Shown: positions 37,327 through 43,407 of the stretch, in pieces
Position numbering within the stretch: position 1 is the first letter of the stretch
Layout of the letters: each line of letters starts with the position of its first letter
DNA from: Tetragenococcus halophilus subsp. flandriensis
GTDB taxonomy: Bacteria; Bacillota; Bacilli; Lactobacillales; Enterococcaceae
DNA: 43,407 nt
Assembly (NCBI RefSeq): GCF_030161475.1
Contig: NZ_BSUG01000001.1
Span: 1 to 43,407 of the forward strand
Direction of reading: 5' to 3'
The notes under the pieces: model-generated
Told to the model about the DNA's origin: nothing
The model's database searches: none
What the model saw: the letters and a program-made list of their open reading frames with translations, nothing else
Made by a program: the position numbers and the translations under genes

Positions 37327-38784
37327 ATGACAAAAGTACGTGTAAGATATGCACCGAGTCCAACAGGCCATTTACATATAGGAAATGCTCGGACTGCTTT
37401 ATTTAATTATTTATATGCACGTCATATGGACGGCGAATTTATTATTCGGATTGAAGACACAGACCAAAAACGTAATATTGAAGATGGTGAACAAAGTCAA
37501 TTAGACAACCTTGCTTGGTTAGGCGTTGATTGGGACGAATCCCCGGAAAAACCAGGTGATTATGGTCCTTATCGTCAATCAGAACGACAAGACATCTATT
37601 TACCGCTGATCGAGCAATTATTGGCTAGTAATCGAGCATATAAATGTTATTGTACGCAAGAAGAATTAGATGCTGATAGAGATGCGCAAAAAGCTCGCGG
37701 AGAAATCCCTCATTATAGTGGTAGATGTGCTCATCTAACAGCAGAAGAACAAGCTGAAAAAGAAGCACAAGGTATCGTACCTGTCGTTCGTTTCCGTGTA
37801 CCTAAAAATACTGAATATCGTTTTAATGATATGGTTAAAGACGAAATTGTTTTTGAATCAGATAATGTCGGCGGCGATTTTATTATTCAAAAAACAGATG
37901 GCGTACCTACTTATAATTTTGCTGTGACGGTAGATGATCATATGATGGGAATTACCCATGTTTTACGTGGGGACGATCATATCGCCAATACTCCAAAACA
38001 AATGATGGTTTATGAAGCTTTTGGTTGGACACCCCCTAAATTTGGTCATATGACTTTAATCATTAATGCAGATACAGGGAAAAAATTAAGTAAGCGCGAT
38101 GAATCAATTTTACAATTTATTGAACAATACCGCCAGTTAGGTTATTTACCTGAAGCAATGTTGAATTTTATTGCTTTACTTGGTTGGTCACCTAAGGGCG
38201 AAGAAGAAATTTTTTCAAAACAAGAAATTATTGATATGTTTGAGTCAAGTCGTTTGAGTAAATCCCCTGCTTCATTTGACGCGAAAAAATTAGAATGGAT
38301 CGGAAATCACTATATTAAGCAATTAGATGTAGATACCTTAACTGATTTGTGTTTACCTTATTTACAAGCAGATGGACGGGTAGAAAAAGATCCTAGCCCT
38401 GAACGCTTAGAATGGGTGAAAAAATTGGTTGCTTTGTATCAACCACAAATGAGTTATGCTGCGCAAATTGTCGATTTAACTTATCTATTCTTTGGTGAAC
38501 ATCCAGTTTTAGATGATAAAGCTAAAGAAGTATTAGCAGGTGAAAATGTACCAGCTGTTCTTAGCGCATTTAAAGCACAGTTAGAACAACTGGAAATCGT
38601 AGATGCTGCTAGTGTTAAAAAAGCAATCAAGGAAGTCCAAAAAGAAACGGGTTCAAAAGGAAAGAATTTATACATGCCAATTCGAATTGCAGTTTCTGGG
38701 GCGATGCACGGTCCAGAATTACCAGACACTGTTGAACTATTAGGTAAGCAAACGGCATTGGCTCATCTAAATGAAGTATTATAA
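37327..38784 (+). CDS. gltX: Glutamyl-tRNA synthetase
   Basis: 485 residues from the ATG at 37327. The ATG two codons upstream (37321) lies only two bases behind the AGAGGA ribosome-binding site, while 37327 is at the usual distance. Class I synthetase: the HIGH motif is in [18 protein letters not shown], the KMSKS equivalent is KLSKRDES, and the anticodon domain is helical. In organisms lacking GlnRS it is non-discriminating and charges both tRNAGlu and tRNAGln; a GatCAB dependence is likely here but not shown. No T-box is seen upstream. The next gene in most relatives, cysE, is absent. Confidence 0.98.
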   Translation: MTKVRVRYAPSPTGHLHIGNARTALFNYLYARHMDGEFIIRIEDTDQKRNIEDGEQSQLDNLAWLGVDWDESPEKPGDYGPYRQSERQDIYLPLIEQLLASNRAYKCYCTQEELDADRDAQKARGEIPHYSGRCAHLTAEEQAEKEAQGIVPVVRFRVPKNTEYRFNDMVKDEIVFESDNVGGDFIIQKTDGVPTYNFAVTVDDHMMGITHVLRGDDHIANTPKQMMVYEAFGWTPPKFGHMTLIINADTGKKLSKRDESILQFIEQYRQLGYLPEAMLNFIALLGWSPKGEEEIFSKQEIIDMFESSRLSKSPASFDAKKLEWIGNHYIKQLDVDTLTDLCLPYLQADGRVEKDPSPERLEWVKKLVALYQPQMSYAAQIVDLTYLFFGEHPVLDDKAKEVLAGENVPAVLSAFKAQLEQLEIVDAASVKKAIKEVQKETGSKGKNLYMPIRIAVSGAMHGPELPDTVELLGKQTALAHLNEVL

Positions 38785-38792
38785 ACACAATG

Positions 38793-39016
38793 AACAGACG
38801 AAGTATCAACATTTTTTTCACAGAGAGACGGCTTTTTGCTGCAAGGCGGTCAAAAAAAGGTTGAGAAATGCACCTGTAAGTGGCTTTGGCAAAACCAAAG
38901 ACGAATAAAGCTCGTTACGCTTTTAATGAGATAATAAGTAAAGAAAGTGGAACCACGCTTGCAAGCGTCTTTCGAATAGGTTATGTAACCTACTTGAAAG
39001 ACGCTTATTTTTAACA
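38793..39016 (+). promoter_or_regulatory. Cysteine-specific T-box riboswitch
   Basis: The leader of cysS carries the T-box signature AAAGTGGAACCACGC (about 38945-38959), whose middle pairs with the free NCCA end of tRNA. A stem I region begins with AGAGAG (38822-38827) and has the specifier triplet TGC (38869-38871, Cys codon) in GAAATGCACC. The terminator arms are AAGCGTCTTTC (38964-38974) and GAAAGACGCTT (38997-39007) followed by ATTTTT. Uncharged tRNACys should stabilise the antiterminator and switch cysS on. The specifier agrees with the gene, which makes the call firm. Confidence 0.92.
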
Positions 39017-39040
39017 ACTTAAGTAGAAAGGAGCTTTTAG

Positions 39041-40450
39041 ATGATAAAAATATTCAATACTTTGACAAGAAAAAAAGAAGAATTTCAGCCAATAACCGCA
39101 GGAAAAGTTAAGATGTATGTCTGCGGGCCAACTGTCTATAATTATATTCATATAGGCAATGGCAGGAGTACAGTTTCTTTTGATACTATTCGTCGTTACT
39201 TGGAATATCGTGGTTATGAAGTTAACTATGTATCAAATTTTACGGATGTTGATGATAAAATTATTAGAGCTGCTAAAGAGTTAAAAATAAGTACACCTGA
39301 AGTTGCCGAACGTTTTATCAAAGCTTTTGAACAAGATACGACAAAATTAAATGTAAAACCAGCAAATCACCATCCACGAGTAGTTGATTATATGCAAGCA
39401 ATTATTGATTTTATTCAAGTTTTGTTGGATAAAGAATACGCTTATGTTGTTGATGGAGATGTTTATTATCGTACACGTAAGTTTTCTGAATATGGTCGTC
39501 TAAGTGATCAATCAATCGACGAATTAGAAGTTGGTGCTAGTAAGCGGACGGGTGTAGAACAGCAATTAAAAGAAGATCCTTTAGATTTTGCTTTATGGAA
39601 AAACGCGAAAGAAGGAGAGATTTCCTGGCAAGCTCCTTGGGGAGAAGGTCGCCCTGGCTGGCATATTGAATGTTCTGTTATGGCAACACAACTGTTAGGC
39701 GATACCATTGATATTCATGGTGGTGGACAGGATTTAGAGTTTCCGCATCATGAAAATGAAATTGCGCAAAGTGAAGCCAAGACCGGTAAAACATTTGCTA
39801 ATTATTGGATGCATAATGGCTATGTGACCATTGGTGAAGATGACGAGAAAATGAGCAAGTCCCTAGGAAACTTTGTAACGGTACATGATATTTTGGATAG
39901 GATGGATCCACAAGTGATTCGCTTTTTCCTATCTACTACCCAATATCGTCGACCGATTCGCTATAGTCAAAAAACACTAACAGAAGCAAATAATAATTTA
40001 CAACGCTTAAAAAATACTTACGAGAACGCTGTTTTTCGCTTAAATGATGCCATAAGTAGTTTAAACGATGATGATAACAAAAAGGATGAATTCAAGCAGC
40101 TAATTGATCAGTTTATTATAGAAATGGATGACGACTTTAATGCAGCAAATGGCATTACAGTTGTTTATGAAATGGCTAAGTGGATGAATCGTTACATTGA
40201 ACAAAACACTGTTTCTTATGAAGTGTTAAAATATACTTTAGATCATTTTATAGAGATTCTTACTATTTTCGGCGTGGAATTTAAAGAAAAGTTAGCTGAT
40301 AAACAAGTGGAACAATTGATTTTAGAACGGGATGAGGCTCGTAAAAATAAAGAATTTATACGTAGCGACGAAATCCGAGATCAGTTGAAAGAACAAGGAA
40401 TTGTTTTGGAAGATACGCCGCAAGGAACAAGGTGGAGAAGAAAAACATGA
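39041..40450 (+). CDS. cysS: Cysteinyl-tRNA synthetase
   Basis: 469 residues. It opens [17 protein letters not shown]. The HIGH-equivalent [12 protein letters not shown] contains the family hallmark CGPTVYN just before it, with Cys as zinc ligand, and further zinc ligands lie in HIECSVM and HHENEIAQ. The KMSKS motif is [13 protein letters not shown] lies upstream. It is controlled by the Cys T-box at 38793-39016. Its stop overlaps the mrnC start (ATGA), so the two are translationally coupled. Confidence 0.99.
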   Translation: MIKIFNTLTRKKEEFQPITAGKVKMYVCGPTVYNYIHIGNGRSTVSFDTIRRYLEYRGYEVNYVSNFTDVDDKIIRAAKELKISTPEVAERFIKAFEQDTTKLNVKPANHHPRVVDYMQAIIDFIQVLLDKEYAYVVDGDVYYRTRKFSEYGRLSDQSIDELEVGASKRTGVEQQLKEDPLDFALWKNAKEGEISWQAPWGEGRPGWHIECSVMATQLLGDTIDIHGGGQDLEFPHHENEIAQSEAKTGKTFANYWMHNGYVTIGEDDEKMSKSLGNFVTVHDILDRMDPQVIRFFLSTTQYRRPIRYSQKTLTEANNNLQRLKNTYENAVFRLNDAISSLNDDDNKKDEFKQLIDQFIIEMDDDFNAANGITVVYEMAKWMNRYIEQNTVSYEVLKYTLDHFIEILTIFGVEFKEKLADKQVEQLILERDEARKNKEFIRSDEIRDQLKEQGIVLEDTPQGTRWRRKT

Positions 40451-40836
40451 CAGATTATCAACAATTAAACGGTCTGGCGCTAGCTTATGTTGGAGACGCA
40501 ATTTACGAAGTTTATATCCGAGATCATTTAGTAGCTAAAGGAAACACCCGTCCCAATCAACTCCATCGTTTAGCTACTTCTTATGTATCAGCTAAGGCGC
40601 AAGCTTTTTTGATTCAAGAGATGTTAGACGAGCAGATCTTAAAAATAGATGAAGATACTTACTATCGACGAGGACGAAATAGTAAGAGTCATACAAGCGC
40701 TAAAAATACAGATGTTAAGACTTATCGTATGTCGACTGGCTTTGAAAGCCTAATGGGGTACTTGCATTTATCAAAACAAACGCAGCGTTTAGAAGAACTG
40801 ATTAGTTGGTGTATAAAAAAAATAGAAGAAACATAG
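40447..40836 (+). CDS. mrnC: Mini-ribonuclease 3
   Basis: 129 residues from the ATG at 40447, which overlaps the cysS stop as ATGA and has GGAG nine bases upstream (40434-40437); a GTG at 40432 is in frame but overlaps that site. It is an RNase III catalytic domain without the double-stranded RNA-binding domain: [22 protein letters not shown] carries the catalytic acidic residues, and [18 protein letters not shown] and SLMGYLHL follow. In B. subtilis it matures 23S rRNA ends. It stands in the conserved cysS-mrnC-rlmB order. Confidence 0.97.
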   Translation: MTDYQQLNGLALAYVGDAIYEVYIRDHLVAKGNTRPNQLHRLATSYVSAKAQAFLIQEMLDEQILKIDEDTYYRRGRNSKSHTSAKNTDVKTYRMSTGFESLMGYLHLSKQTQRLEELISWCIKKIEET

Positions 40837-40933
40837 CTTAATAATAAAAAATTCCAAAGCAAATGATGATTTTCTCGCTTTTTTAAGAAATTAATGAGGA
40901 TTCAAAGATAGCGAGTCGATATGGAGGTTAAAA

Positions 40934-41725
40934 ATGAAGAAAACAAAAAATAAAGCGAAAAATAAAAAAGTTACACGTGAAACAAAAGATCAGCCTGAGA
41001 CGAATGAAGCCGATTTTGTTTTCGGTCACCATGCAGCGCAAGAAGCTTTGAAAAAGGCAAGGGGCAATAAGTTATTCCTGTTAAAAGAAGCAGGAGGAAC
41101 TAAAATTGAAGAATTAAAAGTACTCGCAAAAGAACATTCTGTCCCTGTAAAATGGGTGCCTAAACAAAAATTAGATCAAATGAGTGAAGGCGGCGTTCAT
41201 CAAGGTGTTGTACTGGCAATTACACCTTATCAATATCTAACTTTGAACGAGCTGATTGAGCAGAGTAAATCGCAACCATTTTTTGTTCTTTTAGATCATA
41301 TTGAAGATCCGCACAATTTCGGTTCGATTTTAAGAACAGCAGATGCTTCAGGTGTAGATGGTATCATTATTCCTAAGCATCGAGCTTGTGGGATTACCCC
41401 TACTGTTGTTAAAACATCGACGGGAGCGGTTGAATATGTGCCTGTAGCTCGTGTGACGAATTTGACACAAGCAGTTACGGAATTAAAAGAAAAAGGTTTT
41501 TGGATTTTTGGCACAGATATGAACGGGACTTCTTATCATGAATGGAACGCTACAGGAGCCATCGGATTAATTATTGGTAATGAAGGACATGGTATGAATA
41601 CAGCATTGAAAAAACAAGTGGACGAAACGCTGACGATTCCTATTACAGGTCATGTGCAAAGTTTGAACGCTTCTGTGGCCAGCGGTATACTAATGTATGA
41701 AGCTTTCGTGAAGCGAAATGAGTGA
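40934..41725 (+). CDS. rlmB: 23S rRNA (guanosine-2'-O-)-methyltransferase RlmB
   Basis: 263 residues, SPOUT-class (TrmH/SpoU) methyltransferase. A very basic, Lys-rich N-terminal extension (about 1-28) comes before the substrate-binding domain DFVFGHHAAQEALKKA. The catalytic domain holds motif 1 LLDHIEDPHNFGSILRTADASG, motif 2 GLIIGNEGHGM and motif 3 IPITGHVQSLNASVASGILMYE, which together form the deep trefoil knot for SAM. It modifies a conserved guanosine in domain V of 23S rRNA. ATGGAGG lies upstream. A parS-like site (40969-40984) lies within codons 12-17. Confidence 0.96.
   Translation: MKKTKNKAKNKKVTRETKDQPETNEADFVFGHHAAQEALKKARGNKLFLLKEAGGTKIEELKVLAKEHSVPVKWVPKQKLDQMSEGGVHQGVVLAITPYQYLTLNELIEQSKSQPFFVLLDHIEDPHNFGSILRTADASGVDGIIIPKHRACGITPTVVKTSTGAVEYVPVARVTNLTQAVTELKEKGFWIFGTDMNGTSYHEWNATGAIGLIIGNEGHGMNTALKKQVDETLTIPITGHVQSLNASVASGILMYEAFVKRNE
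40969..40984. promoter_or_regulatory. parS-like ParB binding site 3 (inside rlmB)
   Basis: AGTTACACGTGAAACA matches TGTTNCACGTGAAACA except at the first base. It lies within the 5' end of rlmB, as parS sites often do inside genes, about 32 kb right of the origin. Confidence 0.6.
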
Positions 41726-41731
41726 GAAAGT

Positions 41732-42250
41732 ATGAAAAAACCACTATTAATTGTTGACGGTTATAATATGATTGGCGCTTGGCCTGAACTTGTCCAGTTA
41801 AAAAATAAAGATTTAATGGAAGATGCAAGAGAACAACTATTACAGTCATTATCCAATTACGCGAAATACGAAAAGTTAGCGGTTATTGTCGTCTTTGATG
41901 CCCAATTTGTCCCTGGAATTACCAAAAATTATGCGAAATATCAGCTGGAAGTTGTTTTTACTGAAGAAGGAGAGACAGCTGATAGTTATATTGAAAGGAT
42001 TGCTGGCAAGCTTAATGATATTATGACGCAAGTTTCAGTAGCTACCAGTGATTTAGCAGAACAATGGGTGATTTTTTCACAAGGCGCCTTAAGAGTCTCA
42101 GCTAGGGAATTATATAAAACAGTCAAAAAAACTGAAGAAGCAATAAAACGTCATCAAGAATCCATAAAATATACAGATTATAGACGAAATTCGCCTTGGG
42201 ATGAGGAACAGTTAAAAAAATTAGAGGAAAAATTAAGAGAATTAAGTTGA
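41732..42250 (+). CDS. rae1: Ribosome-dependent mRNA endonuclease Rae1 (YacP)
   Basis: 172 residues of the NYN/PIN-like YacP family. It opens with LLIVDGYNMIGAWPEL (catalytic Asp), then VIVVFDAQFVPG, FTEEGETADSYIERIAG and VATSDLAEQWVIFSQGA, the acidic residues of the NYN active site. The C-terminus has the basic HQESIKYTDYRRNSPW conserved in Rae1, thought to help bind the ribosomal A site. In B. subtilis it cleaves mRNAs in the A site in a translation-dependent way. It follows rlmB by six bases, so the two share a transcript that ends at 42261-42298. Confidence 0.93.
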   Translation: MKKPLLIVDGYNMIGAWPELVQLKNKDLMEDAREQLLQSLSNYAKYEKLAVIVVFDAQFVPGITKNYAKYQLEVVFTEEGETADSYIERIAGKLNDIMTQVSVATSDLAEQWVIFSQGALRVSARELYKTVKKTEEAIKRHQESIKYTDYRRNSPWDEEQLKKLEEKLRELS

Positions 42251-42260
42251 CTATTTTGTA

Positions 42261-42298
42261 AAAAGTTGCGTAGATAAATGAGAGACGACAACTTTTTT
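42261..42298 (+). terminator. Terminator after rae1
   Basis: AAAAGTTG (42261-42268) pairs with CAACTTTT (42289-42296), the stem extended by GT/AC with a bulge, followed by T's. It separates the rlmB-rae1 unit from the sigH-like gene, although the sigH leader hairpin follows at once. Confidence 0.65.
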
Positions 42299-42305
42299 CG
42301 ATGAT

Positions 42306-42344
42306 AAGCTCTTTTCATTGATAATAATGAAAGGAGCTTTTTTT
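42306..42344 (+). promoter_or_regulatory. Hairpin plus U-run masking the sigH Shine-Dalgarno
   Basis: AAGCTCTTTTCATT (42306-42319) pairs with AATGAAAGGAGCTT (42326-42339), 14 base pairs with one G-U, loop of six, then a run of seven T ending at 42344. The AAAGGAG at 42330-42336 is the only Shine-Dalgarno for the ATG at 42346. The element has the form of an intrinsic terminator whose 3' arm is the ribosome-binding site, so it could block both transcription and translation. Confidence 0.7.
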
Positions 42345-42345
42345 G

Positions 42346-42909
42346 ATGAGAAAAAATTTAATTGTACAAGCAAGACAAGGAGATGGAGAAGCCTTATTAG
42401 AACTATATTATCATTATCAACCTATAGTCCATTCGGTAAGGGCAAAATTTTTTCTACATGATTTTGATGAACAAGATTGGTTCCAAGAAGGGTTGATCAC
42501 ATTTAATCGCTGTTTACATGCGTACAAAGGTGATACAGAAATAACCTTAGGTGGTTTTTTTAAACGTTCCTTTGAAAATGAGATCGTTAGTTTAGTGCGA
42601 AAAAAATGTGCATATAAAAGAAAAAACGCAGAAGGTAATGTTTCATTTGATCAAAAGGTCTTTCAAAAAGGAGGAATAAAACCCATTGAATATCGTTCAT
42701 ATACAGATGATCCTTTAGAGCAACTACTTGTACAAGAAACTTTAGAAGAAAATACTTCCTTATTAACGAATTTAGAAAGAAAAGCTTTTTGCGGTTTCTT
42801 TTACGGAGACGCACCAACGCCATCGGAACAAAAAAATGCTGCGTTGCGTAATGCTTATGATCGCTCAAGAAGAAAAATCACACAAAAATTAGTTTTATAT
42901 AAGGAGTAA
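42346..42909 (+). CDS. sigH: SigH/ComX-like sigma-70 family factor
   Basis: 187 residues from the ATG at 42346 with AAAGGAG ten bases upstream. It is a sigma factor with region 2 (GDGEALLELYYHYQPIVHSVRAKFFLHDFDEQDWFQEGLITFNRCLHAYKGDTEITLGGFFKRSF, in pieces) including the -10-binding DEQDWFQEG, and a weaker region 4 (LTNLERKAFCGFFYGDAPTP..AALRNAYDRSRRKI). It occupies the sigH position after rae1 as in B. subtilis, and resembles the competence-type SigH/ComX of Lactobacillales more than a housekeeping sigma. Its RBS is locked in a terminator-like hairpin, consistent with a normally silent factor. Confidence 0.8.
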   Translation: MRKNLIVQARQGDGEALLELYYHYQPIVHSVRAKFFLHDFDEQDWFQEGLITFNRCLHAYKGDTEITLGGFFKRSFENEIVSLVRKKCAYKRKNAEGNVSFDQKVFQKGGIKPIEYRSYTDDPLEQLLVQETLEENTSLLTNLERKAFCGFFYGDAPTPSEQKNAALRNAYDRSRRKITQKLVLYKE

Positions 42910-42927
42910 TTTTTTCAGAAAAAGCTA

Positions 42928-42985
42928 TTGTCAAATTTTTAGTTTTTATGGTATACTTTAAGTTTTGGTCAGTTTGTGGTATAAT
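42928..42985 (+). promoter_or_regulatory. Two tandem promoters of veg
   Basis: Promoter A: TTGTCA (42928-42933), 18-base spacer, TATACT (42952-42957). Promoter B: perfect TATAAT at 42980-42985 with a weak -35 TTTAAG (42957-42962, 17-base spacer). The B start site would fall near 42992, 13 bases before the ATG. Confidence 0.6.
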
Positions 42986-43004
42986 AGATGTTGAGGTGAA
43001 TGTA

Positions 43005-43247
43005 ATGCCAACGACTCTAGCAACGATCAAAAAAGCCCTGGAAGAGCACATTGGCAGTAAAATTATGTTGGTGGCTCAGACAGGAAGAAAGCGTCAGACT
43101 CAACGTCGGGGCGTTTTGGCAGAAACATATCCAGCAGTTTTTGTCGTAGATTTAGATCCAGAAGAAAATTCATTTGAAAGAGTTTCTTACAGCTATTCAG
43201 ATGTCTTAACAAAAGCAGTAGAAATTGAGTTTCTTGATGCCGTTTAA
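43005..43247 (+). CDS. veg: Veg protein
   Basis: 80 residues from the ATG at 43005 (MPTTLATIKKALEEHIG), with GAGGTGA upstream; an in-frame start at 42948 would lie inside the promoter and is rejected. It is a small SH3-like protein with the Veg core GRKRQTQRRGVLAETYPAVFVVDLDPEENSFERVSYSYSDVLT in pieces, nearly identical in layout to B. subtilis Veg (86 residues). In Bacillus it is abundant and linked to biofilm gene regulation; its role here is unknown. Strong tandem promoters suggest high expression. Confidence 0.93.
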   Translation: MPTTLATIKKALEEHIGSKIMLVAQTGRKRQTQRRGVLAETYPAVFVVDLDPEENSFERVSYSYSDVLTKAVEIEFLDAV

Positions 43248-43284
43248 TTAAGAAACATAAGCATTTTAATTAAAAATAAATTTT

Positions 43285-43407
43285 GGCTCTTTGTCAACTG
43301 GTGTTGGTAAAGAAAACTCGATAAATAAAGGAAGCAGTTAGGCGCTATGGTCTAGCTGCTTTTTTTAGTTTGTATAGGTAAGGGTCCGGGTTGGAAATAC
43401 TTTCCTC
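43285..43407. mobile_element. Possible end of an ISL3-family insertion sequence (runs off the window)
   Basis: From 43285 the sequence starts GGCTCTTTGTCAACTGG, which I recall as typical of terminal inverted repeats of ISL3-type elements in lactic acid bacteria. A strong hairpin terminator follows at 43332-43366, and then the window ends. No transposase codons are within view, so this rests on the end sequence only. Confidence 0.4.
43332..43367 (+). terminator. Terminator downstream of veg
   Basis: AAGCAGTTAG (43332-43341) pairs with CTAGCTGCTT (43352-43361), one G-U, followed by a run of T's. It may belong to veg or to the possible IS end. Confidence 0.8.

Overview
The window is the replication-origin region of a low-GC Gram-positive chromosome. 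It carries the classical rpmH-oriC-dnaA-dnaN-(yaaA)-recF-gyrB-gyrA block, followed by rpsF-ssb-rpsR-gdpP-rplI-dnaB-purA, and further right radA-yacL-gltX-cysS-mrnC-rlmB-rae1-sigH and veg. This order, the AT-rich composition, a class III (Firmicutes-type) fbp and an isoleucine-epimerase-like gene of lactic acid bacteria point to the order Lactobacillales, most likely family Enterococcaceae. Tetragenococcus is my best guess, but this is inferred from gene order and protein resemblance, not from a search.

Layout. Left of the origin everything essential points left: a PgpA/YutG-like protein, mnmG, mnmE, then jag, yidC, rnpA and rpmH. One small YbjQ-like gene points right. The origin is bipartite: one DnaA-box cluster lies at 7497-7837 between rpmH and dnaA, and a second at 9233-9325 between dnaA and dnaN. 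The second is followed by a DnaA-trio-like element and an AT-rich stretch. Right of the origin, replication and ribosomal genes run rightwards to purA and a DegV-family gene. A leftward block follows: an ABC-F protein, a 65-residue membrane protein and proBA. Then come a rightward pair (amino-acid racemase-like PLP enzyme plus YkvI-like transporter), a leftward aldo/keto reductase, and a rightward run from a dUTPase through radA, yacL, gltX, cysS (with its own T-box), mrnC, rlmB, rae1 and sigH to veg. No tRNA, rRNA or CRISPR array was seen. The extreme right edge may be the end of an ISL3-type insertion sequence.

How it works together. The window holds initiation (dnaA, oriC), elongation (dnaN, dnaB, ssb), topology (gyrAB) and repair (recF, radA). 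It also holds tRNA U34 modification (mnmE/mnmG), tRNA 5' maturation (rnpA) and membrane insertion (yidC, jag). Three near-perfect ParB sites (parS) lie 8-32 kb right of the origin, as expected for chromosome segregation.

Most notable departures from the expected picture: (i) GdpP, the c-di-AMP phosphodiesterase, begins at its GGDEF domain and lacks the membrane and PAS parts; (ii) the sigH-like gene has its Shine-Dalgarno buried in the 3' arm of a perfect terminator-like hairpin ending just before the start codon; (iii) the mnmE leader contains an intrinsic terminator between promoter and gene; (iv) the racemase/transporter pair has an operator-like palindrome over its -10 box and helically phased direct repeats upstream; (v) cysE is absent between gltX and cysS, leaving a Cys T-box directly on cysS; (vi) an orphan promoter-terminator pair suggests a small RNA near 4750-4816. 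I did not find a wholly new multi-gene system; the best candidates for new biology are these regulatory elements and the shortened GdpP.
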